This document shows, in pieces, positions 47,491-60,687 of a DNA stretch of 64,000 nt (positions are counted from its first letter, which is position 1; each line of letters opens with the position of its first letter). Source of the stretch: Apostichopus japonicus (Eukaryota > Echinodermata > Holothuroidea > Aspidochirotida > Stichopodidae). A program made the position numbers and the translations under genes. The stretch spans positions 18,126,917 to 18,190,916 of the forward strand of contig NC_092571.1 of NCBI RefSeq assembly GCF_037975245.1, given 5' to 3'. Under the pieces are notes generated by a model. It saw only the letters and a list, made by a program, of their open reading frames with translations. It ran no database searches and had not been told where the DNA came from.

Positions 47491-50335
47491 ACTGTATAAA
47501 TTTGCAATGTAATTGCAGCACAGGGGAGACCACTGTACTGTGCGCCGTTATATTGGTTGTATTGCAGTAGGCCTATTAGCTTACAGGTGAAGTACATCAT
47601 AGTTTTATTAAATATACAGAGCAAATAAATAGAAATTAATGTATTTGGTCCAACTCGACATTGCATCCAAGCTGTGCCTAAAGTGGGCCTGGGAATTAGC
47701 AATGTGTTCTGTTTTACAATTAAGTTCTGTCTCGTTCATTATGCTATAAATCTCAGCCTTTGTAACATACCGTTAATATCTTTGCCTGGTCCCCGAGATA
47801 ATGCCTGTCACTGAGCCAATTTGAATTCATATACTGTACCTCACAGTTACTATTAGACTGAATTCTGCAAGGTTTCTAGCCGACCAATCAAATTGTCAGA
47901 TTATAAGTTACCCTTTAAAAGTATGAGGAAAGAGGTTGTTTATATTTACACCTTGGGGGCTTAATTATAGACACATATGGTGGGGCCACATAAGTAATTT
48001 GTTACATATGTATGCATGTATTTTGCTGAGTGGACAATATTTTGCTCTAAAAAAGGCACATTGCAGTGTCATTAAAAGTACAGAGACGCTTGACTTCTCA
48101 TATTCCCAAACTTTGAGATCATGTTTTAATAAGTACTGGCAAATTGTGGTTTATGCACCATACAGGGCAACGATGTGTTTAGATTAATGATACTTGTAGC
48201 TGAAATGTTGCTTTGAAGGGAAAACACATGTCCTGTGGACCACAACTTTTTAGCCCTTTGTCTTGTACCTGTCATCGAATCTGAAGAAAACTTGAAAGAA
48301 AAAGCTTTAAATCTCATTACCTAATTTAGGATAAAGTAACTCCAGATGGCTGTTTCTATTTTAAATGAAGACAGCAAGAAATTTTTGGGAATTTAGGTTA
48401 GAGTTGCAAATACAGACCTTCAAAATTTCACTTTGATGTGACCTAGACTGTCACTTGTGTGCCCCCTCTCATAAAACAACCTCTGTGGTTTATCAATCCA
48501 GTCCTCATTAAAGTTAAAGAATCAGAAAACATATTCAAGTTAAATTTCTATTGAAACCATTCCTTGAAAATAGTTCTATCACTGGAAAAAAAAAGGAACA
48601 GAAAAAAATCCAGAAAAGGAAAACGAATATAATGTCGTTAATAAGGATCTGAAAATTTGTGTAACGAACTGGCAATTTCTCAGAATTGAAAATCCTTCTC
48701 TCGTGCTGTGCAATCTATTCATCAGAAATTAGTGCTGGTATTACACTCCACAACATTTAATTGTCACTTTTTGCGCACACAAATTGAAGCCAGAGATGTA
48801 CACAATAGGGAAACCGATAACTTTTAAGCCTTGTCACTTGTTTTTGTCTGTATTCTGAGAGGTCAGTAGGGGTCGTGGGAGAGAAGCAGTGAGTCACACA
48901 GACAGTGGGGATAGAAAAGTGAAAACACAGCTGCTCTGATCAGTTTCGCTGATCTCTGGCGAGGAGGAGCTGGATTTAAAGATTGATCATGTTTACGTTT
49001 TTCGATCATTTGGACAAGGAAAGTGAATTGTGTCTGGTTGGCAGACAATGAAAAACTAAGCGAAAAGATTCAATAATTTCACGCACCAGCCAGTTGCTAT
49101 GATTTATGAAGTTAAGACCCCCCCCCCAATATCTGAACTGATATGTTCATCACAGTATATTCCAAAAGATGCTGTTTAATTGTAGCTTATAACAGGTACG
49201 TGTTTGGCCTGGTGATGGAAGCCCTGGATTTCTATAATGTCATCTATTATATAGGTTTAACATGAACAGACTTAAATGTAATGATTCAATATATACATGT
49301 ATGTTTATATAGTAATATACATTGTTCAACTCAGTCCAGAGTATCCTGGTGACTTATAACTGCTAAACCCCCCTACCCCCACCCCCCCCCCCCCCTCAGT
49401 TCTGTCTTATACATCCACCGTTTCATTCTACCACCAAAAGTGTCTTAAAGTACACAGTACATTGCTACATTACTCATTCTTCCATGAGGTAAAATTGTTA
49501 TGTACATACATCCCTTGCAATGGTAAGAGAATATACAGGCTAGTTGTGATAGGAAGTGAATGAATACTGTAAGGTGGTTGTTATGTTCACCATTGGAACG
49601 AGATGGGGGAGATGTTAGATAAGTGGATTGAATGTATAGGCATGCCTGAGTATATAGGTTGTAATCTGACGTACTGTACTCTAGAATGAGTCACCCTTTT
49701 ATGGAATCAACTTATTTTGAAATTTTGGTATTAATGTCACTAGTTGGTACCCATACCTGTTCTACACAAAAATAGTGACACTTTGTAGATTTCTGATTAG
49801 GGTTTAGGTAATTTTGCTCCGGATATTTGCTTCAGGAAAGAGATAATCCCTTACTCTCCCCTCCGCCACCCACTATATTAACCCCATATATGATTATTCA
49901 AGGTATAGTCCTTTCTTTTCATTGCTCTATTGCAGGCCTACAGTACAGTTACATGTTTGACCTTTATTCTAAACCAGTCATATCCTGTCATTGTCCTACA
50001 GTAGGTAGTTACACTTTTAGTTGTGCTGTGGTCTCAGAAATCAGTGGTTAGGTGGAAAATCTTTGTCGCATTTCGGCGGTAGTTGTTTCAGTATCTACAT
50101 AAATACCGTACGCAGTGACGTAGATCAGACACAAAAAATTGACCATGTAAGGTATGACTGCAGGATGTTTTCATTGCTAGGAAACATTACTAAACAATTT
50201 CCAAGCTCTAGTGGAAAAACATATTAGGGGAAATGTCCCACACAGGGATATATGTAAATCTTAGCGATTATTCGTTACTAAGCCAAAACGAGAGCAGAGT
50301 TTGGCTAATTACACTAGAAAGGATCAAATGCATCG

Positions 50336-50712
50336 TTAAGACATTTAAAAACTGTGTCATTGGCACCAGATACAGTATGTTGAATGACACCAACTGCATG
50401 TCAATCTTAGTTCTTGTATTGGTGTATCCAAATAAATTACAAGCTTTCTCTGATATAGCTGACAAAAAAATGAGGTGGCAGAACTGGTTACATGGGGGGG
50501 GTGGGGTTGGGGGGATATAGGGGTGCAATCATTACAACATTTGAAAACTGTCATCTGCATCAGATATGTTGAATGAAACCAACTGTATGTAAATCTTAGT
50601 TCTTGTATTGGTGTTTGCAAATTAAGTGCAAACTTTCTCTGAAAATAAGGAAACGTACAGGACTGGCTATATGGAGGGGGGGGGGAGGGATATAGGGGTG
50701 CAATCCTATACA
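50336..50712 (+). repeat. Tandem duplication, two units of ~185 bp
   Basis: Both units contain a TTTgAAAACTGTgTCAT-like start, a CAGATA..TGTTGAATGA segment, ATCTTAGTTCTTGTATTGGT, CTTTCTCTGA, a G-run and GATATAGGGGTGCAATC. Diverged by about one change in eight by eye. Confidence 0.85.
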
Positions 50713-53700
50713 TCACCAGTTTGGTAGGCTAGGTTGCTTTGAAAAGTGCTTTAGTAGAGTAAGAGACAACTAGTAACTATCATATTGCTTACTACTACTG
50801 TATGTATTCCCAAACCAGTAGGTCTAAGAAATTTGTCTGACAACTGAAATTGATGCCAATAGATGTTAACTCATTTCCAACGTATTATTCGAGCCAAGTT
50901 AGCCTATAAAATCAGAGAGGTATGAATTTTTTAAATGTTCGTGTTCCTAAATAAAAACAGTGTGTTAATATTTTTAGGCTTCAAAGTACAAACTCTGTTG
51001 ACATTGTCAAAAGCACCTGTCAAAATCTGAGCCAAATAGTGTAATTGGTACAAAAAGATGGGAAAATTTCTTGTTCAAACAACTTGAATAAACTTCATTT
51101 CCTTCCTTCAATACTACTACACCAACCCACCGCCCCCCTCCCTCTCTTCCCGACCAAAATAGATTGATAGTTGTTGTGTCAATATTGCAACATAGTAACA
51201 ATTTCCTGTAAAGTCCCTACAGATATGTTCATGAGTTTTCTGTCTTGAACATTCAACGCAGATTAAAAGTCAGTTTCTGCATGGAATCTGATGATTACAG
51301 ATAAAATTATTTTTTCATTAAATGTTAATATCAAATCCAGCTCCCTTAATTTGGCCTTTGGGCTATATAGCTTGCAATTGCAGCTAAAGTACTTGAACAA
51401 TTCCCATATCATATCATACAGTACCTGATACTTTGCGTACACATATATATGTTTAGTTTGACAAAAAAATTCCATTTATTAAAAAGTACATTATTCAACT
51501 CCTACATGCTTTCACATTACATGATTACAGGAACAAAAAGTCTGAAATTTGTCATTGTAGTGGAATCTTGTGCGAGAATGATATTTCTTACCTGAGCTGG
51601 AAGAAGAAGGGACAAAAAAAAAAAAAAAAATTAATAAGAGAGTCGACCAGTCTGTGCGGAATTTTTACCGCTTCAAGGACGAATCCATGTAAGAGTGCAA
51701 TTGTCCCGAGTATATACGATTCCCGAGCAGCCTTATATTTGTAAATGTTTCTCCTTCTCTCAGCTTTTCATTTCAAACTTGATTTAACTCGGTTGGGTTA
51801 AGCTTTTGGAAGTAATTCCTCGATACTGACGTAAGCGGATATGAGTCTCCGAGATGTAGGACAACGTGATAGTCATTTCGATGCATATGAGAGGAATTTT
51901 AAAAGTTTATGAGAAAATTATTTCGTACTTCTTTATCGAAATTAAATGGTGCAAGACTGGGAGATGAGTGTCCATGCATGCACACTTGGCCTTTGGCTGG
52001 GGTGCAATTAACTGTGATGTTTACTGCTGCTTGTAACGGACGTACATGGATCTCTGTTTCTCGCCGACCACGAGCTGAACATTTTGATTACTTCGTTCAT
52101 TTAAAAAAATTGGAGGCAAATGATATCATGAATGGAGAGGGAATGGAAGGGAGAGGGTGGGGAAGGGGGGGTAGGTGAGACTTTTGTTGGAAGAGGGATC
52201 GAGATTGGGGGTTTCATATATACATACACGTATGCATGCAATTTGAACCATGAGATGTACAGAATGTCGTTGCATTAATGCATTTGGATCTAATTAACTT
52301 CTCTCCATATCAGATGCTGTAAGCAAATAGAATATGTATGGCAGTGCCGATATGTCAACACTATTGAGAAAGTCTCAAGAACAAACATCAATTTGCAGCT
52401 AGCCTATCACAATAATATTCCAGAGACACCTAGCCTAGCTTTATTTTACATATATGATGAAAGTCGTTGCATTTTAAAAATCCTGTTCTGTTATTAATTG
52501 TAGGCTATAATTATTGGCAAATTGTGTGTTTTGGGATGAAATTTGGGGGGAAAAATTTGCTATTCTCCTCTAGAATATATAATTGCTCTAGTTTATCAAT
52601 AACAGGTAAAGAGTTACAATAACAAGTGAAGAGTGAAATATTTTTATACATGGTTTTGGAAGTGCAACTGTCTTAATTCATAAGATTTACAATTTCTCAG
52701 TCACTTAATTGTGTGCAGTTTGAAAATTGTGGGTCAGTTTACCATAGTTTTGAGAATTCTCGGTCATCTCATATTAAGGATGGAAAATTCTTGTCCTTAC
52801 ATGTATGCAGTCCAGAATTCAGTCAAGACCCCTTCGGCGGCACCGCCGTTTCACAAAGTTATTGATTTTTTCCCCCCCACGCTAATTTTGGTGCGTTGAT
52901 GCTTGAGTGGAGTATGTACACTCCCCGGATTAGCCTGATATTTATTCGGGTCAATTCCTTCCAGTATCTAGAGAACTGCTGAAGGAAAAAAATATATATA
53001 TACCAGTTAAGACGTTTGGCACTATAGAGTCACAGATCGCAAAATTGAAAACGTGGAGAAATCGATGTGCGAATTAAACAAATGGCAATAGTGCAGGAGA
53101 GGATTCGGGGCGCATCGGATTTAACGGAGAAAATACATCAGGTACACACGCGTATGCTCCCATAATCCTCTCTCCAATGAGCGCTATTGATCCAATTGGA
53201 GAGTTGATCAAACAGACCGTTTAATTCCCAGTGAGAGTGTGAATATAACACTTTCTTAAATTGTGCGCATGTACTGAACTCTGAAGATATGTGAAGACGA
53301 AATATGTGACGACGACGGAGATATATTATGAAGCAAAGAGGACTTTTGTGAATATACTGTATGCACCAAGACATTTAATGTTTTTATGTTTTTTCTAACA
53401 TGAATAGAATTTATTGTTGACAAAACAGTGCATCTAGAACTGCATATGTAGATTTAATAGAGGAAGTTAACAGTTAATAATTCATTCCTCTCTGACCCTA
53501 CTGTAGCTAGCTGCCTCCAACTCCATCTCCCTAACTCTGAATCTACCATTCAGAAGATCGACTTTGTAATTTATGACAGGTTTTTCTTCCGAGAGATATT
53601 TTTTCACAAAACTTTTCCTTTCGATGAAGGCGATTTTTGTATAAAAGTATAATAGTATGACTTTGTAATTGTACAAAATGGATCAGTAACAGCATGTTCT

Positions 53701-55088
53701 GAATTTTTTCCAGGAGAAAATGTTTTAGTAATATACCGGGGGATTTTTTTTAGCTTTTGTTTAATGGTAGTCCAATCTTCCTAAATGACCTGAATTTTAG
53801 AATTACTTTATTTGAGACATTTGGGAATTCAGAAATATAAAAATAGCATACATACAGTAGTTTGAGATATTGTGATATTATAACATGCTTACAGGTTTTT
53901 TAAAAATTTTTTAGTCACATAGTGGACAAGTTTTACGGTAACATTGTTTCAAAATTTGCTGGAAATTGTAACGTTCCATACATGTAGGTCTGTATGATAG
54001 TTGTACAGTAACTTTATTATCACAGGAAACAGTCAATAATTCCTACAGGGCATAGTACAGACAGAACCTTTTTTTCACTTTGATGTGTAAAGTCCTCCTT
54101 GCTTGTATTTCTTAGTTTTTTTGTCTGCTGTTGTAAATGTAGGTCAAAAGTATTCTTTCATACTCAAATGGTTTCTTAACCTCACTGATTCTATACTTGG
54201 TACCCCATGAAGACATCTGCTGTTGTGTAAGAAAAGTCAGTTTGATTGAGGCCACTATTGTGGATACCCTTATTCCTAATGGCTCTATAGTCACTCTTGT
54301 AAACCCCTGGCAAAACAACAGATATGAAAAGAAAAATTGAGCAAATTTGAAAAATATCTTTAAATATAGCAGTGTTTTTGATGAATAGGAATTGTTTTTT
54401 GGGGGTTTTTGAATTACTATTTCAGTCTGTTTGTGAGAGTAAGTTTATTGTTTAGAATATTTTGAGTTTATGTTGAGATATTTTCGGTAAGACTTGCCAG
54501 TATCCAAAGAAAAATTAGAAGTGGGGGGGGGAGGACAAAAAGAATTCAGATGGTCGGATGGAATTTGGTTTTAGTACAAACCAAAGTTAAATGCCTTTTT
54601 TTGTTGAAACTGCAGAATACCGTCCTTTTCTGCATACAATTGTTTTGAAAACTAATTTGAAAGGCAAAGATTTGTCTTAAGGCTTTAATTAACTGTGGTT
54701 TGGTCTAAACGCCAAGCTTTATGATCGAGACTTGAAACATATGGGCAAATCAGGCAAGGTAATTTCAGTACAAGAGAGATTAAATAACTCAACTCAAATC
54801 ATTTGCTTTGTTTAACATTTCAATCTTAGACTCTCTTGGGGTTCAAGTTGAGGTTGCCCAACTTATACAGTTTTCCTTAATACCTGCTTTTTTCCGGCGA
54901 ACAAATTAAACTGTTCAGTGTTTAAATGAATATTCATATGTCTAGTCACAGTTTGGTTGCTCAATTGACAGTTGATGAAAAAAAGAGTGAAAATATATTT
55001 TTCTTCTCTTCTCAATTGCCATATTATTTCAAGTATATTTCCTTTTTCATGTCCAAATATGGTGGGGCAAGTACTCTTTTCTTTTCAA

Positions 55089-55120
55089 GGAAAAGAAAGA
55101 AAGAAAGAAAGAAAGTAAGA
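55089..55120 (+). repeat. (GAAA)n microsatellite
   Basis: Six to seven AAGA tetranucleotide repeats with a final imperfect unit. Confidence 0.85.
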
Positions 55121-56029
55121 AAAATTAGGTAATTAGCACAGAATTTACGAAGGTAGCTTGATGTATTCTTTTTTACTGACATATATGTTTTCAACTTCTG
55201 AACAATTTCCACATGGTGGTGCAATCGATTAAGCGATTGACTTTGTTTACACTATAGAGGCAAAAATTTCTACACTTCAAATATGATGCTAATATAGTGG
55301 TAGGTAGGACATTCTTATCTTATTGACAACCCAATTGCAGCAGTTTATCAGCCACTAAATACTGGTTAAAGGACTATTGTTAGATTAGCATAACAGGTGT
55401 TTATCATTGTAAACAAATATTACACTTGTATAGGAAGTTTTATTACTCTGGCTGTCAATTATTTTCTTTCAAATGTGTTTTTGTGTACATATATTATATG
55501 CATACACTGTGTGTGCCTAATTAGTTGTAGTATGTATATTCAACAATATTTAAGTAGATTTTAGAAAAGGTATAGAAAACTTGTAATGTTTCGCTCAACC
55601 CACACAATTCTGTGGTCGTTGGGTGACATTAATGTTGAAGTTTATGTGTGAGTAATTATACAGTAGCTGACTGCAGTACAGTTTGTGATTGTTATACAAA
55701 GTTGCTCTTTGTGCACTCCCTTAGGCCCCTCCTTAGGCCCCTTCTCCATATCACTGCATATGTATTGTCTCCCAAAAATATTCCTTGCCCCCTACTTGAT
55801 CATATCATGCACTTGAAGCGATGAATCATGCATTCTCATATGGTGAAAGTGTTATGGTGAGGTAGAACTTGTCACACACCCAAGTGTGCAAAATTTACAA
55901 TTGCTATCGCTCCCAGGGCATTTTAGTTGGTCATATCTACAGTGTGTGTCCCCTGGGGGCTTCCCTTTGAAAGCAGTCACAAAATGACATACACAACTAT
56001 AGTCACCAGTAACCTCTTGTTACCAATTT

Positions 56030-56166
56030 ATACAAATGAGTGAAAGAGGGTTCAGTGCCTTGCACAAGGACACAACATGGATACAGTAGGCCTAAAGATT
56101 TGGTCAGGACTCGCACCTGAATTCCTTAGATGGCAAGTCCATTGCTTTTCCAATTGTCCAGCACCT
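56030..56166 (-). mobile_element. tRNA-derived SINE fragment (minus strand)
   Basis: On the minus strand, GGTGCGAGTCC (complement of 56107-56117) matches the Pol III B-box GGTTCGANTCC at all but one position. The sequence upstream of it (TGGACTTGCCATCTAAGG, complement) fits a tRNA-like head. Further downstream it has the GTGTCCTTGTGCAAGGCACT segment, a motif I associate with widespread deuterostome SINE bodies. It is a fragment; no clean target duplication. Confidence 0.55.
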
Positions 56167-58476
56167 ACTAGCTTATTGTGTCTGCATATCATTATTGACA
56201 TATATTTATCAAAGCAAGGATTAGGGGCTGAGGTGGGGGAGAGAAAAGGAAGCGGGGGGGGGGGGATGATCTGGGTGCATAGAGACAAGGAGGAGACAGT
56301 TCATTGGATATTATTCAATTGAGTCAAATGTCTAGCATCAAGTCGCTGTATGTCTAGCATATGTCTAGCATCAAGAGCTGTATGTGTGTGTATTTTCGCT
56401 ACCGAAAATTTTGAAAAAAACAAAATTTTGAATATTGGCAGTTCTCAGTCACAGTTGAGGTCTTTGATGTACCTTTATGGAAAGTTAGCACCTAATATTA
56501 GATTTTGTCACTCGGGTAATTTGATTAGATGTGTAAGAAATATTTACATCTGTCAGTCGTGGGAAATATGGTAAAACACAAATAAGAAGAGGAATTATTA
56601 GAGAGAAGAGGAGACCAAAACAATAGTTGGCAAAGCTGTAGTTGGGGTTGTCTTCTAGCTTTTTTCAAAATATATTTTAAGCTTTAAGGTAATGATCTCT
56701 TGTCCAAAAGTTAACATTTGCTTTGGTTTTGAATCCCCTTCCAACCCCTCCCCCCACTCCCCCCTCGTTACTCAAACAGGTACATGTACAGTACCTTCCA
56801 ACTACAGTATGAATTCATCTGTATATTAGGTTGTTGTGTTAAATATGTCACATACAGGAATTTGACATGTACTGCATAGTACAATAGTAACACACTGTGG
56901 AATCAACTTACAGTAGCTCACCAACTTACATGGATATTCAGAGAATTATGGAATGTTCATGTTATGAAGAGTACTAATTTCTGCATTTTCAGTTTTAAAT
57001 TATATCAATTTTTTACTTCACATTGTCATATAACATTCTGGAAATTATATTATACGCAGAATAGACAATGCTGCTACTGTAGTCGTCTTTGCAATATCTG
57101 CTTTTAAGGAATTTCACAATTTTTCGCATCACCTTTTGTAACCTGGATTCTATTTGAATTGAAGTTTCTATGTCATCCGTCATAGTATTCTACAGTTGAA
57201 ACCATAGAGCCTACAACGAGGATCTGGTTACCACACCCCTGGCTCCCTTCTGGCTACCTTACAGGTGTTAATTCCGATACTGAATCAGGTTCATTATGCA
57301 CTGTTAAGGATAACACTGTTAAGTTACTGTACCTGTGTTGAAGTCTGGAGTTAATTAGCTCACTAGACATGACAATATGATCCTCTCAAATTAAATTCCC
57401 AGAGTCTCTTACAAAGATTTGGTTACCCCTTCCCCTTTTCTCTCAGCTGCTTCTTTTCTTTCCACCTCTTCCCCTCTTCTCTATCTTCTTTACTTTCCCA
57501 CCTCTTCCGGGCTCTCTTCTAGATTAATTAATACCCTATTGGTGTTCTGATAAAGATTTGTCAGGCACTAAAGGAATTGCATTTTTGTCAAACGCCTCTA
57601 CCTATCGAAGGAGTTTAGTAGGCTTGTAGGGATGAAACAGCTATATATCGATAAACTCCCAAAGCCACTCAGGACTTGGTGGTCCCCATTCTCTGGCTGC
57701 CTTCCGGCCATCCCGTTGGGCCGGCGGGTTCCTTTTGTGTTTGAAAATTGTTCAACTTTAATCCTGATTACATTTGTATTACTACCCATTATCTTTTATA
57801 GAGTGTATCATAAACTGTATACTCACTCATGAAACTACGATACTCTTTAAGCTCTATGAGTCTTCTATCAATATACGGTGGTCCCCATTCTCTGTATGGC
57901 TACCCCGTTGGGTGTCCTTTAATTAGTCATCTTGAACTGATTGCATTTTGAATTATACTGATGATCTAACTATTGGGGAACTATCAGATGCTCTTTATAC
58001 GTACATGAAACCTGGATACTCTGCATCTTGAAGTGTTGTTCAGAGCCATTTATTTCACTCCACAGATTACTTGTGTCCTCGCAAATCATGCTCTTTCCGG
58101 CCATCTATCAAACCTGCCCGAGCAGTATGACCCCACAGACCCACTTCTGGGTCATGCACCCCCAAGCTTCCTTCCTAATCTACCATTCAGACTCAGTTGG
58201 TGGCTCAACGGAAGATCGTTCTGCATTGCTCTCTTCAAACTAGCTATACTTCTAGGCTGAGCAATTCTTAATAGTGTGTGTTTATTGTAATTAACTACTG
58301 GTCTGTTGTAGAGACGGAGTATCTGATAACTATTGGCCGCATTACAGTCGATAATCTGCACATGTATGTAGCCCCATAGAGCCTCCTTGGAGGAATTTAG
58401 TTTCTCCGTTGAGCCTGTTGCTAGCCCCAACACTATCAATCATCAATGACTGCAGTGAAGATATAGGGAATCAACA

Positions 58477-58815
58477 GAGGTTCAGTGCGTACAGTATATC
58501 AGGCCTTTACTGTATGTATTATATTAAACACAGTATCATTTACATTGTGAACTACTGTACATGCATATACCCTGCATATTCTATGTATAAGTATTATGTA
58601 TTAGTATGTACATAATATTATGTAGTATTTTATATCGTTCATTGCACATACAATAAACCAAGTTCATATATACAGTAAAGTGTGTGTAAAAGTAAGTTGG
58701 CCTGACGTTTCGATCCTAGCAGGATCTTCTTCAAAGGCTAAATGACAAGTGAAGTAAAATGAAGGGAGGTTCAGTGTGTACAGTATATCAGTCCTTTACT
58801 GTACATACAGTCATA
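58477..58815 (+). repeat. Direct duplication of ~45 bp, ~292 bp apart
   Basis: GAGGTTCAGTGCGTACAGTA (from about 58478) and GAGGTTCAGTGTGTACAGTA (from about 58767) both continue TATCAG.CCTTTACTGTA. The hammerhead-like motif at 58700 lies between them. Confidence 0.75.
58700..58738 (-). ncRNA. Hammerhead-like motif, copy 3 (minus strand)
   Basis: Minus strand: GCCT, TTGAAGA (one change from CTGAAGA), the same GATCC/TGCTA/GGATC hairpin as copy 1, GAAAC, GTC, AGGC. Flanking bases (AAAAGTAAGT outside one end, TAAATGACAAGT outside the other) are shared with copy 4, so the repeat is at least about 70 bp. Confidence 0.4.
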
Positions 58816-59298
58816 ACACATACAATATCCAGTCAAACTGTGTGTAAAGAACATTTGCATGACATTTTAAATGCATACATTTAAAGTAATATGTTTACAC
58901 AGTTTTGTATGTGAAGTGAATTCATGATGCATCTAACCACATGATTTATACCGTGTGTTCGAGAAAAGTTTACTTGAGAAAGAAATTAAATGTACCATTT
59001 GGACCAAGTTCATTCCATAAATTTTTACTGTTTTCAAGTGTATGTAAAGGTTGCTGCCATTATGCCGATCTGTTATTATCATCCACTTTCCCTTCTCCCT
59101 TCTCCTGTCACCTTCTCCCTTCTTCTCCGTTCTCCGTTCTCCCTTACCAGTGTCATCAAGTGCAGTTGAGTATATACTGTACTACTGTATCTCTGATGCT
59201 GAAACGTAACTCAGGCATATTATTTCTCTGCATGCCATATTCCTTAATACATGATGATTTTAATAACAGATCTCTTAATTCCTTCCTTTCTCCCCCAG

Positions 59299-59493
59299 AT
59301 ATTCCTGAAAAGATTCAGCTTTCGTCCGACGAAACCAGTCAGATCTTAGCTCCACGATCGTACCTTGAGACGTGCGGTAACCCAGTGTGCAATAACAGTC
59401 ATATCACGACAAAGCTGACGCTGTCAACGGCCCATATTGGGTTTGGCTGTGACAGAGATACCTACTCTCTTAAAGCACAAAGAGAACAATGTA
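59299..59493 (+). CDS. CLSTN: Calsyntenin exon 5: linker between cadherin 2 and LNS domain (codons 249-314)
   Basis: Encodes the cysteine-bearing segment joining the cadherin repeats to the laminin-G/LNS domain. The first two bases complete Asp249 and codons run from 59301. Features: 'YLETCGNPVCNNSH' (270-283, with an N-N-S glycosylation sequon at 280-282), 'STAHIGFGCDRDTYS' (291-305) and a final Cys313. From memory, 'LETC', 'GCDRD.YS' and the closing cysteine are all conserved in vertebrate calsyntenins. The exon ends in a split codon (A|) before a perfect GTAAGT donor, phase 1. The acceptor follows a TTTCTCCCCCAG tract. The longer open frame running in from 58941 is intronic up to 59298. 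Confidence 0.95.
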
Positions 59494-59583
59494 GTAAGTA
59501 ATAATTTGTTTTATTCATCCTTAATTTGGCTAATTTCTACAAAGTATACTATCATTACTTCAGATCTGCGTAAAAGTAAGTCG

Positions 59584-59622
59584 GCCTGACGTTTCCATCC
59601 AAGCTGGATCTTCTTCAGAGGC
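59584..59622 (-). ncRNA. Hammerhead-like motif, copy 4 (minus strand)
   Basis: Minus strand: GCCT, CTGAAGA, a hairpin with ATCC/GGAT arms and AGCTT loop, GAAAC, GTC, AGGC. Compared with copies 1 and 3 the loop has changed and the outermost stem II base differs, but the hairpin still pairs. Stem III is missing as in the others. Confidence 0.4.
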
Positions 59623-59984
59623 TAAATGACAAGTCACTTGTCATTCATGCAGGCTCTTTAGCAGATGAGCAGTTTGCTAGCTAACAGTTTTATTTTATTT
59701 TGATTACTTTAGATCGAAAGCAGCTGGTCACTCATGACTGAAGATGCATCGTTGATTTTGAATCACGAAACTAAATTAATTCTTACCTGATTACATTCAA
59801 CATATGTACTCCAATCAACCTACACCTTTAACACACAGACTGATAACATTTTAATGCTGTTCCCCGACTTCCCAACTTTTCTGCCTAAATGCCCAATTTC
59901 CTCTACCTTCCAAATGTGTGATTCTAGTGAAAGGCTTACAAAAACAGTTCCAGTTTAATTTAGATTCGCTGTTATTTACTTTCT

Positions 59985-60062
59985 TTGTAAAGCGCTTTGA
60001 GCAGTAACTTTTGTTTACTGATTTGGCGCTATATAAGTCTCATTTATTATTATTATTATTAT
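59985..60062 (+). mobile_element. SINE/LINE 3' tail with (ATT)n
   Basis: TTGTAAAGCGCTTTGAGCA, then TTGGCGCTATATAAGT and a (TTA)n run. This 'AGCGCTTTGA...GCGCTATATAA' plus trinucleotide tail is a common 3' end of LINE-mobilised retroposons in aquatic animals. The 5' body is not identifiable. Confidence 0.65.
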
Positions 60063-60687
60063 CTTATTTGGTTTTTACAAGTCGGAGAAGATTTCTTCTT
60101 ACAGACGTAGATGCACTCAGGTGGTAATAAGCCTTTAATTTATTACATGGCACTAATTGTCACATTTTAAAATTTACCAGGCACTTTTTGTGTTAGCTAG
60201 TTAGTATGCGTATGGAAAGGGAAATCTTTTCAAAATGTTCAACTTTTCTGTCATATTAGTGAAAGTGAAGAAAACTTGACTAGTGATGAAGCTAACGAAC
60301 TGCGTTGCCATGAGAGATGTTCTTATCAAATAGTATGGTAACTTTACCAAAATCAGTAAAAGAATTGCTGGAAGTCTAACAAAACATTTGATTAAGGTAA
60401 TTGAGACAAATGTGTCGGAAGTCGTCCAGTAGTTGTGTGCAAACCCCTCAGGGATGTAATGAATGTATGATGTAGAACACTTTGATGTGTTTTAATAATT
60501 ACAGATAGTATAGAGATCAGGGTAGGTTTTTAGTCAAGTTGAGTGAGTACATAGTATCCCTAGGCTATAGAACAGCACTTTATAACATGTTATATTTATG
60601 TCATTAATGCAGTGTTTTAGTGAATAAATTGCTAATACACTGTCATTAGGCTAGTTTATCATTTTAAGAAATTTCACCTTTTTTTTT

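Larger units (their letters stand above)
47361..59298 (+). other. Calsyntenin intron 4 (11,938 bp, phase 1)
   Basis: Donor GTAAAT, acceptor CCCCCAG ending at 59298. Contains a C-rich tract right after the donor, a poly-C run near 49380-49396, a tandem duplication (50336-50712), a GAAA microsatellite (55089-55120), a SINE fragment (56030-56166), pyrimidine-rich tracts near 57430-57530 and 59085-59150, a ~290-bp-spaced duplication (58477-58815) and a hammerhead-like motif (58700-58738). Blocks at about 51640-52130 and 53020-53340 retain more CpG than the rest. Other stretches show nothing I can name. Confidence 0.8.

Noticed and set aside
55212-55260. tRNA-like SINE head near 'ggtggtgcaatcgattaagcg'
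   Set aside because: A-box-like only; no B-box at the right spacing.
57640-58440. Degenerate retroelement coding region
   Set aside because: Duplicated 'ggtggtccccattctctg' and several open frames suggested a decayed element, but no reverse transcriptase or other motif could be read.
58941-59501. 186-codon open frame taken as one coding region
   Set aside because: Only 59299-59493 is exon; the upstream part is intron sequence including the pyrimidine tract and acceptor of exon 5.
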